A DNA stretch of 64,000 bases from Aquanectria penicillioides (taxonomy: Eukaryota; Ascomycota; Sordariomycetes; Hypocreales; Nectriaceae), in assembly GCA_003415625.1 (NCBI GenBank), contig PYIU01000006.1, positions 186,001-250,000 of the forward strand. The letters run 5' to 3'. The notes below the pieces were generated by a model. The model was not told the origin of the DNA. It saw only the letters and a program-made list of their open reading frames with translations, and ran no database searches. Position numbers and translations under genes: made by a program. Within the stretch, counting starts at the first letter, position 1, and each line of letters begins with the position of its first letter. Positions 1 through 11,690 of the stretch are shown one piece after another.

Positions 1-654
1 ACTGCATATTTAAAATGACCAATGAAGCTGGGAAGGCCACATTTAATGAGGTGTGATACGGTTTGGAGGCGACTAGTTGGATATGAAACGTAGTGCAATT
101 ACCTCAAAAGGAGAATTGGGGATGGATTTTACACTTTTTTTTTTCTCTCTCTTGGTGTGGATGAATGAATAAATAACACTGGCGCCTATCAATTCTGGCG
201 TCGATAATAATCTTAGCACAGCCAAGATTAGCTGTAGATGATGGAGATAAAAATTGAATTAAGCGTACCTACTGTAATCTTGCTATATTATGGTCAGTGA
301 CGATAAAGCGCAGCGTGGAGCGCTACGTATTCTTATCATTGACTCATTGACTGACACTGGTCCGCACGGCTTTCCTCGGTCACCCATAATCAACTTTACT
401 ACAAATGGGAATGTCTCCACATGAACCACGCGCTCCCCGGTTCATTTTCATCCACTCGTGACCTTTTGACTACCCAATTCTGTCTGCACTGATAACATTG
501 AGCCGGATCCAAGCGGCCGTCCGACGTCGGACACGATAGTGAGCTTCGAATCGCAACCTATATCAATGGCGTCCCTAGGGTTTCGGGAACCCTCGCCCAC
601 CAACAACCAGACACAGGCGAGTTGTTTACGAAGTTTCAGAGAACCTGGCCCGAA
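1..654. other. Intergenic region upstream of the MFS transporter
   Basis: No protein-like reading frame or RNA gene is recognised here. The stretch is moderately AT-rich, contains a T-run near 126-140, and should hold the promoter and 5' leader of the transporter that starts at 655. Confidence 0.5.
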
Positions 655-2167
655 ATGGCGGTGATTTCTTCTCCGAGAATAACTGTTGCCCCGCGAATGG
701 GGGATCAGCACCCTTCTACTTCCACACAAGATGTGAATATTGAGCTATCCGATGCGACACAGACGGAGCAAGAAGAGACTGTGATCTTGGGCTCAGCCGA
801 ACCAACCCCACCAAATGGCGGATACGGTTGGGTATGCACACTAAGTGTCTTTTTAATAAATGCTCATACCTGGGGCATTAACAGTGTAAGTCCTCATCAA
901 TGATAGTTCATCTGCGCCCTAGCTTATGAGTCGATGCATTCATTAGTCTTGGGCTGTCATCATGGCCTACTTGCCCTCACAGTCCCAGCAGCTTCGCGGT
1001 ACCCATTTAGAGTACGCCCTCATTGGAGGCTTGTCCATCTCTCAATCCTTAATGATTTCTCCCCTGGTCACCAAACTCCGGAAGGTTATCGGTCCACGAT
1101 GGAACCTTGGAATCGGAACTGTCCTCATCTTCATCTCCCTTTTGACATCATCTTTTGCCACTGAAGTATGGCACCTATTCTTGTCGCAGGGCCTCTGTTT
1201 CGGCTGGGGCATGAGTTTTGCATACATTACGGCATCTTCCATTCTGCCTTCTTGGTTTTCGACCCGGAGAAGCCTCGCCGTGGGCATCTCCTCGGCCGGC
1301 GCCGGCCTGGGTGGACTAGTGTACAGTCTCGTCACCAACAGCGCCATTGACGCGCTTGGCATCGCATGGACGTACCGAGTTCTTGCTCTCTGTAGCCTTG
1401 TCGCAAACTCAGTTTCTTCATTCCTTCTCAAAGAGTGCGGAGGGAAGAAGTATGCCCTTGTCGAAGACGCCAAGTTCAACCCGCGCGATTTTGGTCGCGT
1501 CGAGGTCCTCCTGATTATGCTCTGGGGTTTCGCAACCGAATTTGGATATATTGCTCTCCTGTATTCGCTTCCCAGTTACGCCTCTTCGATCGGATTGACT
1601 GCGACTCAAGGCTCCGTGGCCAATGCGCTTCTCAACCTAGGACTAGGATTTGGGCGTCCGGTGGTGGGACACTTCAGCGACGTGTTTGGTCGCATCAACA
1701 TCGCCATGGCCACAACAGCGGTTTGCGCCTTGCTCTGCTTTGCGCTTTGGATACCCGCCCAGTCTTTTGGACTTTTGGCAACATTTTCCCTCTTGGCAGG
1801 AACCGTTTGCGGGAGCTTCTGGTCAAGCGTGACCCCGGTTCTTGGCGAGGTTGTGGGAATCAGAAAGTTGGGCAACACATTCACTGCCATCTGCATGGCA
1901 CTGGTCCTCCCTACGACTTTTGCAGAGTCCACGGCCATGCAGCTTGTCGTACCGGAACATTTTGATGGAAAAGGTTTCATGAAAGCTCAGATCTTTGTCG
2001 CATCCATGTTTCTAACTGGAACGTTGAGCCTCTCGCTCCTGAGATGTTGGAAGATCTTCCGGGCAGAGAGCGAGGCTCAAGGTGTCGACGTGGCAACCCT
2101 GAGATCGTCGGGTCAGTCAATGGCATGGCTCAACCCGAGATTTTTCTTCCGGCTGTGGAACGTGTGA
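655..2167 (+). CDS. Monocarboxylate-transporter-like MFS permease
   Basis: Predicted plasma-membrane MFS permease of the fungal MCT/SLC16-like group, which move small carboxylates or related solutes; the substrate cannot be told. Two exons: 655-885 and 947-2167, split by a 61-bp GTAAGT...TAG intron in phase 0, giving about 483 residues. The hydrophilic N-terminus ends in the family signature P-N-G-G-Y-G-W just before the first helix (residues about 54-60). The splice then joins N-S to S-W-A-V-I-M-A-Y, as in relatives. About twelve hydrophobic segments follow, with G-A-G-L-G-G near residue 215 and a G-R-P-V-V-G-H-F-S-D-V-F-G-R loop typical of MFS motif A near residue 320. ATG at 655 has A at -3 and G at +4; the open frame upstream of it begins only with TTG. 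The gene is intact. Confidence 0.85.
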
Positions 2168-3866
2168 AGTAATGGAGTGAGCGCATTAGGTGAGCATGTT
2201 TGGGCTTCAAACATTCGTAAATTAGTCAAGTTGGTGGTGGAGCGGTTAGAATTTGGAAGTGTCATTCATCTCACGCATGGAACAAAGGTACGGGCAACAA
2301 TAGATGGCTAGATTCCAAGTAATACTCGAAAATTGCGTCTTGAAGGGGTTGGATTGAGCCAACTACGTCAGTAGTCAAGTGCCCGAGGTTGCATCTGGCT
2401 CGCGGCCAGCACCAATAGGAAGTTCCGGCTTGTCAGACTTCAAATTTGACTTGGCACAACACTCAATCTTTAATATAGGTATGCAGGCGCAATTTATTTG
2501 TCATTCCGTTCCCAAGAAACCGGGACTCTTTAGCTTGGTCAACGCTAATGCGTCAAAGGTGCATTCAATATTATGCCACAAAACGCCCATGTGCGATGCA
2601 GAGCCAACTAGACTAGTCACACACGCACACACGCCCGTCAGTTGTGCAGGCCTGTGATGGATGGTTCGGGCTGGCAAACACGGGCCAACTGTCAAACCTG
2701 CGCCGAGTCATTTGGTTACTGCATCCGCGTGGTTTGGCGTCCATCATCCAGAAGCGATATGATGACCTGCAGAAAGAGATCACGCAAGCCACGAAAAGAC
2801 CAATCTGGGTATCGATATGGCATGATTTTCATGTTACATCGGCTACTCAGCTCGACGGGCTTGCCTCTGGACCGATGATCCGCTGGCTGGTCCAGGCTGC
2901 TCTGTACAGCCGGCGGCGAATGGACATGATGCTGCTCACGCTCCAGGCCGAGCCGAGAAGGCCAACTCGAGACTCTGCCGGCGCTAGACGGGACCCTTGA
3001 GGCAGAGGTGGCAAGCCAGTCCTTGTCAGCGGCGGCACTTCTGCACGTCTCTGAAGCGTGTGTGTCTCTCCCCAATCTTCCACCGCCGCGCATCCGCATC
3101 GGCATCCGGCTGCCGCCAGGCCGCTGCTGTGGTTCACGGGTCACCGCAGAGACCTTGCACAAGCTAGAAACTCCAAGCCCGCATCCCCACTGCGGCTACG
3201 AGAGCGATGCTCCGCAAGGCCCAGGGACCCCGGCAGATCTCCCCGAGCAGTGAACAGCCCAGCCCAACAATCCAAGACAATGCAAAACACGCTAACTTAG
3301 ACATTTGCTGGACAGCTTTAGGCGCATTGCCTTTAGCGCTCCCAGAGTTTAACCAGGCAGTCCTGGCTTGGCTGGCCCGGCGGGTGCCCCGTCTTAGTGG
3401 CGTCCGGGAGGTGGACTTGAGCCAGAAACGCCCATAGATCGAGCACCACACCCCTTGTTACCAAAGCCTTCAAGGACCAGACCAGTTCAACCAACAGTTG
3501 CTAGTTCGCTCAACCTCCGGGTAAACACAGTCAGGACTGCCCGTTTCAGCAAGATTGCGCTGCTGCCCGCCACGTTGGACTGGGATCCCGTCTCAGACAA
3601 TCCAAGCCAAGACTAACGTAATGCATCGTTCGGGCGCAACTGCGACCGCATGACTCGCTATGCAACCAAGCCCATTTCTCGAGGATGCATGTACCAGAGG
3701 ACGGCTGCATCTTAGCCTGGGGAAGCCACAGTTATAAAGACGCGGGGCTACAGGACGGCGCTGACGATTATTTCCTCTCTGGTCATTCAACTCTCAGTTA
3801 TTCACTTCCAAAGCAAACAAAAAAAAAAAGGAGAAGAAAAAGAAAGAAAAACACCAACAGTTCGCT
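2168..3866. other. Intergenic region, transporter to GMC oxidoreductase
   Basis: About 1.7 kb without a convincing gene. Short open frames exist on both strands, but none resembles a known protein and they overlap one another. The last about 140 bp carry a TATA-like box and an A/G-rich stretch just before the next start codon, consistent with a core promoter and leader. Confidence 0.5.
3733..3740 (+). promoter_or_regulatory. TATA-like box of the GMC oxidoreductase gene
   Basis: TTATAAAG lies about 127 bp upstream of the ATG at 3867, in a CG-richer setting and followed by a pyrimidine and then A-rich leader. Spacing and sequence fit a TATA box; the transcription start itself is not determined. 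Confidence 0.4.
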
Positions 3867-5674
3867 ATGGACAAGCAAGATACCAAATACGACTTCATTG
3901 TCGTTGGCGCCGGCCCAGCTGGTTGCTGCATCGCGCGTGGCCTGGCATACAGCGACGCTCATCCCTCAGTGCTGCTGCTCGAGGCTGGAGGCGACAACGC
4001 CGATGTCAACCTGCGTGTCATTGGAAACCAGTTTGTCCAGTTCTTAAACCCCGACCAGACATACCCTTATGAGAGCACACCACAAGACCATTTAGATGGA
4101 CGAAAGATAGGTCTCACTCGCGGCAAGGGCCTCGGCGGCTCGTCAGGTGTCAACTTCACCGCGTGGACCATTGGCCCTCGAGATGACTGGAAGACCATGT
4201 GCGAACTGACCGGCGACCAAGCCTGGGACTGGGAGCACGCTCTCCGAAGGTGGAAGAAGCTCGAGACCTACCACGACAAGACCTCAGAGGTTCCTGAGGG
4301 AATGAAGAAGTATCTGGACCCCAAGCCCGAGGCCCACGGCTACGATGGCCCGCTCCACATTGGCTTCGAGCCCAAGTGGGATCCCTACACCACGCTGTCG
4401 ATGGACGCCTGGGAGGCCAATGGCTACGAGATCAACCGCGATATGGGCAGCGGCGAGTTCCTGGGCATCTCAATCGTTCCCCAGACCGCACACCGCGGAA
4501 CCAGAGCTACCTCGGCCGACCTGTTAGCCTATGCGCCTGACAACCTCCACATTATGACGGGCGCCCCCGTCCACCGTGTTGTCTTTGAGGACAAGACGGC
4601 GGTGGGAGTTGCGCTCGTCGACGGCAAAATCCTCAGGGCCAGCAAAGAGGTTATTCTTTCCGCTGGGAGCCTGGACACCCCCAAGATCCTCATGCACTCG
4701 GGAGTTGGACCCAAGGATCAGTTGTCTGCGGTTGGAATTGACCAGATCGTTGACAACCCCAACGTTGGCCAGAACTACAAGGACCATTACCACGTTGCGC
4801 TCAAGTACGGGCGAGCAGACCACGCCGACGTCGTCGCTCCCTTCTTCCGCGACAAGGCCCGCCAAGCTGCCGCCATGCGTGAGTGGCAGCTGTTCCGTAC
4901 TGGTGAGTACGTCACCGCTGGTACCACGATGACCATGGGTTTCTTCAAGAGCGATGCCGTCCTTGGCAGCAAAGAGTTTGCCGATCTGCCTGCGGACGAG
5001 CGAGCACGCCTTAGCCAGCCCACCATTCCCACCTACGAGATGGCTGCGCTTGGAATCACGCCCGAGTACTACATGGCCCCCGAGACGACTCCCGAGATCC
5101 TGTCCATCCTCGTCTTCGTGCACAACTCGCAGGGCGTCGGAAACGTGCGCCTCGCGTCTGCCGACCCAACTGTGCCTCTCGAGTTCAATCCTGCCTTTAT
5201 CAACCACCCTTACGACCGCCGCGTGGCGATTGAGTCCACCAAGGAGGTCTTGAAGGTTACCCACAGCCCCATCTTCACCAAAGACGCCCACCCAACCCAG
5301 GCGCAGTTCGACACGCCCGCCAGCGACAGCGACGAGGACATCCTCGCCTTCTGGCGCAAGAACTGCACCAGCACCTGGCACATGAGCGGCACCTGCAAGA
5401 TGGGCCGCGACGAGAAGAAGGACGGCGCTGTGGTCGACACGCGGTTCCGAGTCTATGGCGTCAACGGCCTTCGAGTCGCTGACATGAGCATCATGCCCAT
5501 TATTGCCAGGTTCGTAATCATTATATCCCACATTGTTGAGATGAATAATTTATTGACTAACACGTTTTTGCTCTTGGCAGCTGCCACGTCCAGTCTACAG
5601 CTTACCAGGTCGGCATGGTTGCGGCCGAGAAGCTGCAGGCTGAGTACTCGTTGAACGGACAGCAGCGCCTGTAA
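3867..5674 (+). CDS. GMC-family FAD oxidoreductase (choline/alcohol dehydrogenase-like)
   Basis: Flavin-dependent oxidase or dehydrogenase of the glucose-methanol-choline family; the substrate is probably an alcohol or sugar but is not defined by the sequence. Exons 3867-5509 and 5581-5674 with a 71-bp intron (GTTCGT...TTGGCAG) give about 578 residues. The N-terminal ADP-binding fold shows VGAGPAG (residues 12-18) followed by LLLEAGG. The second FAD signature, around GKGLGGSSG, is near residue 88. The C-terminal half carries the active-site histidine in WHMSGTCKMG (near residue 504). After the splice, a second histidine in S-C-H-V-Q-S fits the second catalytic position. Reading through the intron instead would lose that histidine. 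No signal peptide is seen, so it is likely intracellular. The final three residues QRL are not a clear peroxisomal signal. Confidence 0.88.
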
Positions 5675-8390
5675 GCGCGAGGGAGGGGGCGTGCGTGACG
5701 AACGAGGGGAAATGGAATTGTGATGGAATCAATCTACCCAAGCCACATGAGAAGTGAAACGGGTGCTAGGTTATGACTTATTAGCCTCAGGGCTATTATT
5801 AGCGTTTTGTCTGACAGCGACAGTCTGATTTGTTTGTTTTTTTCCTGTCACTTGGTATAGGATGACATGATGATAGCGGTCATCTTTAGAACTTTGCACA
5901 ACATGGAACGCCACGCGAGGAAACTAAGAAACGTAGGGGAATGGAATATCTTCCTTGTTTTCGGAATAGCTTCGCGTGGCAGCATCAATACACTACACGA
6001 ATATTTTATGATCAACACAATGATTGCCAATTGCAAATCCAGATGTGCCTACCACGGCCGAGGCATGTGGAATAGGTACGAGCTGCTTTCTGTGAATTTG
6101 GCCCGCATCAAAATACTGTGGCGTATTATAAGAACGTCACTGAAAATCGCCAAGCAAAGCACAAAGCCCTCGCCTCATCCATTGATTGACCTTGGCAGAA
6201 TGCAAATTTTGGCCGCTTTTTTGGCAGCCGGAATTACGACCCATGTTTCGATGCCCAAGGTCCCCCGTGTCACGCCACCAACAGACACACACGCACACAC
6301 ACACAGACACAATCAATGGTAATCACAAGTCGGGACGCGTGAATGCATCTTCCCAAAGCGGATCCGCCACCGCACTCTGCAACTTCAGGTAGGCAGAAGA
6401 CAGACTGAAGCGGCTTAGCACCCGGCTACCCGCAACTCTGTCATCCTGTGCAGTTGTGGTTGGCCCAGGGGGAGGCTGGGAGCGTTGCCGTGATGCTCCA
6501 GAAGGCCTCTGCGACCTGTGGGGGAGGCCCCCAAAACCCCTGGACAAGTCGTCGCAACCTCGATGGGGCAGATCGCTTTGACTCCAGAGAATCCACTTGG
6601 CCGAGCGCCTGCTGCTGCGGACTACGGTGCAGGGCCGGCTTTCCCCATGGAGCTTCCCCGCCTCAGTTCGCCTCGGGCTCCATGATGCAGTCTCCAGCCA
6701 AGTTATGTACGATGTTATGTTGCGTAAATTTATGTGTGTATCCATAGTCCAACTGCCGTACTCCAGGCCCGCCGTAAATGCAGCGAGTCGGCAGCTCTGT
6801 TCCGAGGTGGCCAAGAGCCCGCCGAGGGGCGCCGTCGTCTCCGGGAGGCGTCTCACGTCGCCCACTGCGGCTACGAATCGTGGGCAGTGTGCCGAGTATG
6901 TAAATCTATCCCCCTCGTCCAGCGCATTCTACAGCACCCCCACTTCTGCGGCTGAGATTCTGCAGGTCGTCGATCCACGCACAAAATGCCAGGCCCCCCC
7001 AAGTCAACACTTGCCCCAGCACCTTGTAAGAGATTGCAAACGCTGCGAATCATCCCAGCCTAGCAAGTTTGCCATAGGGCCGATCGGTGATTGGCGAATG
7101 ATCCTTGCTATGATCATCGGCAGAACGGATAAGGAGTTGGGCCCCCCTTGCGTCAAAGCCTTGCGAAAGCTTTTCGTCCTGGGATTCGTGATGGAACGAA
7201 GAACCAGCGACATACCTAAATTGTACATAGGGGGTGGACATGGGGCGCAATCGCCAATTGGAGAAGCCTACGGGCGTTTGTTGGCTGCGTATGGTCTGTG
7301 TGCTCCCGTTAATAAGGGGGTCCCATCACACCTTTGCAGCGGACGGCGGCTGGCCTAGTCAGACCGGGAGATCAATGACGGATAACGCAGCTAAGACCGT
7401 GGAACGCTGTAGTGCAGTAGACGCTAAAACAATATTTCCCAGGCTATTCACGGTCCTGTGGAGAAGCCAAAGCGCAACTTTGGCAAGGAGTGGAAATGGT
7501 ACCAAGGTTTGGCTCAAAATCAGGACCCGCAGCACTCAACATCGCTGCTCTTTTGTAGAATGCTGAGTGGAACGATGCCGAGTTAGTTGCCTCTTTCCCC
7601 ATAACCCCCTGTGATCTTTTGTTGTGCTTGTGCTCCAGCGGCCTGTTCGATGCTACCTCACAAGGGACGGCTTTGCTTTAGGCTCGTTTCTGATGAGCAC
7701 TGGCTCCTCTTTGTGTGACGGGGGCGGCGATCCTCTGACCAGACTCTAGCGTACTACCTGATGATTAGAAGAACCCGTCATTGGCAGGTCGCTTGTTCGC
7801 GTGGTTCTTGATATTGAGATATATTCCAATTTTGGTCTGATCACACACTGGGCCATGCCGCGACTGACTTGGTCGAGCCAGAGCTATATCTTTGACAGCA
7901 TATATAGTCTAGGACAATTGCACCAACCACTCAGTCCACCTATTGAGCCATGTGCACCTAGGTCTCCGATGCACTCAGAATCCACCATAAAAAATAGGCC
8001 ACATACACAAACGAAGCATGTGTAGTTTGAAAGCGGTGCTAGTCCATAAACCCAGCATGAAATGAACTCGATGGAGCCTTTCAGGTTTTGCACAGAGACC
8101 GAATTTCCTAGTCGCTCTGCAACAATACTCTGAGAGTGCCTTCTTTACTATCATGACTAATTCAGCACCATGTTGATACAATCATTTAGCCATTGTCCAT
8201 ATTGCAGATCAAGGGTTATCAGAAGCTACTCCGCCACTAAAGAATCAGAGATAGGTCCCACGATACAAGGTTGGGCCAAGACGTGAAAGTGGGTCAAGAC
8301 TGTTTCTATTTTGTCTTCTACCTCCCAAGTACATTCAAATTTCAATGATAATTTGCGGAAACCCGTGCTGCAAGCTTCTCACCGTCTTAA
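5675..8390. other. Intergenic region without recognisable genes
   Basis: About 2.7 kb between convergent genes. Several open frames of 70-250 codons occur (the longest about 6597-7358 on +), but their translations are Arg/Ser/Pro-rich, lack any family motif and overlap frames on the other strand. A short ACAC-rich stretch sits near 6286-6310. Nothing else is supported. Confidence 0.5.
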
Positions 8391-9389
8391 TCACCTTCGC
8401 ATGAGTGACAAGGCAACTTCTCGAAACTCTAGCCCAAATTGAAGCTTCTCCTTCCAAGATTTCGGAATTGCCTCTTCTCCATCTCTTGCTCCGAGGAGAC
8501 CTCCTGCGATTGCACCGTTGGTGTCCGTGTCCTTGCCGACCCTAATTACGTCTACCAGGATGTCCTCGAGGCTCCGATCGTCCAGAACAGCGGCAATGCC
8601 AAGGGACAAAGATTCGAGAACGAAGCCGCTGCAATACCATCTCAGCTCGCGTGACGGACCGCGCTCCGCCATTTCCGCAACGTTGAGCCTTTTCCCTAGT
8701 TGGACAGCTTGATACACCTCTCCAGTCTTGGTCTTCTCCAACTGCAACGCAACAGACTCTCCAATCGCGACTGCGTCAACCGGACTAGTTCCGTTGACAA
8801 GTTCGGATACCATAGCGTTATACACTGCACAAGCAATGGTGCACCGAACATCGTCGTGTGTTATCTTACTGATCCGAATGCTCTCGCTGATCAATTTCTC
8901 GCGATCATGCTGAAACAAACCGGTGGGAAGACAGCGCATCAGACTTCCGTTGCCTGAACTGCCTTGGCCAGCACCAGCTTGGTCTGGGTCCCGCGTTTTT
9001 TTGTATGCATCCAGCCCTCGTGCAGTTGCGCCGCCAATGTCGACAGGGTAGCTACCCGCTTTGCGGCCAGGCCAGTTACCACGCAGCCACTTGATGAAAT
9101 AGTCGCCTGCGAGCTGCGCAACATCGTCTCCGGGGCCCCGGTCCCGATAGGCAAGCAACACGCCGCGGGTCATGTCCGTATCGTCCGTTGCATGCCCAGC
9201 AGGCCACTTGAAGGCTCCGCCGCCGACGATGTCCCGGAGACCGTTGGGATATTGCGAAGCAATCTGAGCATGACTTCGAAACTCGACAGTCGCGCCGAGC
9301 GAGTCGCCCGCATGGAGGGCCAGCAGTGCCCCAACAACGCGGGATTCGCGTGCCGAAAGAGAATCCACGTTGGTTTGCTCCGTAGCCAT
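8391..9389 (-). CDS. ADP-ribosylglycohydrolase family protein
   Basis: Single-exon protein of 332 residues in the ADP-ribosyl-hydrolase (ARH/DraG) family, which remove ADP-ribose from modified proteins or hydrolyse related ADP-ribose linkages using two Mg ions. The metal-binding signature TDDTDM is at residues about 68-73 and the second, GKDTDTN followed by AIAGGLLGA, is near residue 293. NGSLMR and the conserved THDD element lie in between. The start is taken as ATG at 9389; the frame continues 12 codons upstream but begins there only with TTG. No signal peptide or membrane segment, so probably cytosolic or nuclear. The length matches the family and all key acidic residues are present. The physiological substrate cannot be inferred. 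Confidence 0.9.
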   Translation of the reverse strand: MATEQTNVDSLSARESRVVGALLALHAGDSLGATVEFRSHAQIASQYPNGLRDIVGGGAFKWPAGHATDDTDMTRGVLLAYRDRGPGDDVAQLAGDYFIKWLRGNWPGRKAGSYPVDIGGATARGLDAYKKTRDPDQAGAGQGSSGNGSLMRCLPTGLFQHDREKLISESIRISKITHDDVRCTIACAVYNAMVSELVNGTSPVDAVAIGESVALQLEKTKTGEVYQAVQLGKRLNVAEMAERGPSRELRWYCSGFVLESLSLGIAAVLDDRSLEDILVDVIRVGKDTDTNGAIAGGLLGARDGEEAIPKSWKEKLQFGLEFREVALSLMRR

Positions 9390-10313
9390 GATATTGATCT
9401 TTGAAGCGTGGGAACAGTGCAACAAGTCACTGCCTGATGCAAGTCACTGCCTGGAGTGAGCTGACGGCGAGCTGTGGGGTTGATCACATCTTCCACGTGA
9501 CCGTCATCAACGCATCTGGAAGAAACACAACACAAGCGACGCCATCTCAAGCATTTGGACATGACCTCAAGGTCGAATGAAGCCCAGCAGCCCTATCGAT
9601 GCTACCTCACCACGCCATGCGTTGAGGTTTTGCTACATCCGATAACAAGTCGGAATCCAGCGTGGAAACTGTCACATGTCAAAGCGAGCCAACAGCCCTT
9701 CCTACGTCCCAATTTAGGGCTGGAGATTGCCTCATTTGGTAGGTGGCAGTACCAGGGATGCGACGCCGCCTCCGAAACAGGCCGGGCCTCATTGAAAAAT
9801 CGCCTTTATCTAAGATTTTCCATCTGGCCAGTCTCACTTCTTCTTGCTCCCTCTAATCTTGGGCTCGAGTCAGTCTCTACACTTTTTACCCGCAGACAGT
9901 AGGGTTTGCAAATTACGACACTTTGGAACCGTTTTTTGAGCCTCCCCCTGATCAGCATCGACATTAACCTCCCAATTCAAAATATCTACCATCGGGACTC
10001 AACGCAACTTCGGTCTGTTTTTGCTTTTCTTGTCTACCGAGCGTCTACAGCTCGGACTTGCAACACTAAACATGGAATTATCAGTTTATCTACTCTCTGT
10101 CCCACAGGAACCAGATTCCGGTGGTGGGCCTAGACCTGATCTAGATTAACAAGCCCACTTGGCGTATCAGACTTGCCAAAACCCTCCCACGTGGCGGCGG
10201 TGCCTCATCGCGAGAAATTTTTTTTGTCCATCGTCTCTACTTGGCCCCCCCCCCAGTAAATACTCACTCACCTTGTTCGTTTAAAAACAATTTTCGGGCT
10301 CAAGCAATAAGTA
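9390..10313. other. Divergent intergenic region
   Basis: About 0.9 kb between the divergent ADP-ribosylglycohydrolase and methyltransferase genes, so it probably holds both promoters. The right end has a C-run at 10246-10254 and a pyrimidine-rich stretch. No ORF or RNA gene is supported. Confidence 0.5.
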
Positions 10314-11531
10314 ATGGCGCCTGTGGGGGCTTCGCTGCCGCCGTCGAGCAGTTTGCCACCGTTATCAACGTTGCACGAATTCTCTGAACAACGGATCCTG
10401 GCCCTGCTTCAGGGTTTGTCAGCCCTTTATTGTCCGCTTCCCGCCTCCGTTGCGCTCAAGTTGAGCCCCGAAAACAACACCCTCTCCCATCTGACGCCGA
10501 CACCGCCCGTGGACTCTGGTTACACTTCAGGGACAGAAGATGGCCCTGATGGTGTTGAAAAAGTAGACCGAAGCCTGGACGCGAGACGTGCCGACGGCTT
10601 TGAACGCAACTTTGTAGAGCGTTGGCTTACAGGCTTCATCACCCGGGTCTACGAGCTTCCAGGCTTGACCTCGGAAGAGGCACAGGACCGTGCCCTGGAG
10701 CAGGCTTCATGGGTGCTCGAGTCCTTCGTTTCCCGGACTGTGGAGGAGGAAGAGCTGGACAAGGAAAACAGCGACTTTGCCAGGGAATTTTCTTTCGAGT
10801 TGTCTCTTCCGGATCCTGATCAAGAAAAGGTTCCCGTTCAAGTGCGCCTCAACGATGGCCTCGCCGGCACCAGTTCCACAGACTGCGACGATGTTGGCTT
10901 GCAAAGCTGGGGCGCATCCATAGTGTTCTCGGACCTCATGTGCGACACTCCATCACGGTTCGATCTCACGCATCACCACCTGGGAACTTCGCCCAGGATC
11001 ATTGAGCTCGGCGCCGGAACTGGACTTGTCAGCTTGGTGCTCGGTGCCATGCTGCCACGCTTGGGCATGACCCATGCACAGATAATCGCAACTGACTACC
11101 ACCCGTCAGTTCTGGAGAACCTTCGGACCAATATTGATACAAACATTTCGTCAAGTAGCGATGTGTCTGTCCAAACAAGTCTTCTGGACTGGTCTGCGCC
11201 AGTGCTTGACTCGCCGTTAGATATCCCAGCGGATATGTTGATTGCAACAGACGTAATCTACGCCCCTGAGCATGCCATGTGGTTGCGAGACTGCGCAACT
11301 CAGCTCCTCGCTCCCCACGGAGTCTTCTGGCTGGTGGCTACCGTTCGCCAGAACGGTCGGTTCCAGGGCATCAGCGATACTGTCGAGGCGGCGTTTGCTG
11401 TGGAGGATCGGCCCCGTGGTAAGGACGGACGACTACTTACAATTCTCCACAGCGAAAAGCTGGAGAAGCGGAGTCAAGTTGGGCGCGGGGATGAGAGTGG
11501 ATACAAGCTATCCAGAATCGGGTGGGCATAG
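10314..11531 (+). CDS. Putative protein-lysine methyltransferase (FAM86/METTL21-like)
   Basis: Intronless gene of 405 residues. The second half is a seven-beta-strand SAM-dependent methyltransferase of the Methyltransf_16 type: motif I reads I-E-L-G-A-G-T-G-L (residues about 229-237), the acidic end of strand 2 is in I-A-T-D-Y-H, and the post-I catalytic-region signature L-I-A-T-D-V-I-Y is near residue 311. A conserved L-Q-S-W-G-A-S element lies just upstream, as in METTL21/EFM-type enzymes. The first about 190 residues resemble the extra N-terminal domain of FAM86/EFM3-type enzymes, which methylate elongation factor 2; that substrate is inference only. No targeting signal seen. ATG at 10314 is the first in the frame. 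Confidence 0.8.
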   Translation: MAPVGASLPPSSSLPPLSTLHEFSEQRILALLQGLSALYCPLPASVALKLSPENNTLSHLTPTPPVDSGYTSGTEDGPDGVEKVDRSLDARRADGFERNFVERWLTGFITRVYELPGLTSEEAQDRALEQASWVLESFVSRTVEEEELDKENSDFAREFSFELSLPDPDQEKVPVQVRLNDGLAGTSSTDCDDVGLQSWGASIVFSDLMCDTPSRFDLTHHHLGTSPRIIELGAGTGLVSLVLGAMLPRLGMTHAQIIATDYHPSVLENLRTNIDTNISSSSDVSVQTSLLDWSAPVLDSPLDIPADMLIATDVIYAPEHAMWLRDCATQLLAPHGVFWLVATVRQNGRFQGISDTVEAAFAVEDRPRGKDGRLLTILHSEKLEKRSQVGRGDESGYKLSRIGWA

Positions 11532-11690
11532 ATAATGGATTAAAGATAGACGACTACAACATATGCAAAAGCGCAATAGACATAGATAGATTTTCGTGCC
11601 CCAACGGGCTTTCTAGAACGCTAGACCATTTAGAAGAATTATGAAAGAATTTCACTAAAGAGGTTGCAATAATCTTAATGTAAGAACGCG

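Noticed and set aside
2225..2255. GTGGAGCGGTTA-like sequence resembling part of a tRNA
   Set aside because: No matching B box (GGTTCGANNCC) at the right distance and no cloverleaf can be drawn.
4524..5531. 335-codon minus-strand frame antisense to the GMC oxidoreductase
   Set aside because: Shadow frame: no motif, composition dictated by the sense codons.
6597..7358. 253-codon plus-strand frame in the 5.7-8.4 kb spacer
   Set aside because: No domain, membrane pattern or intron structure; composition resembles random translation.
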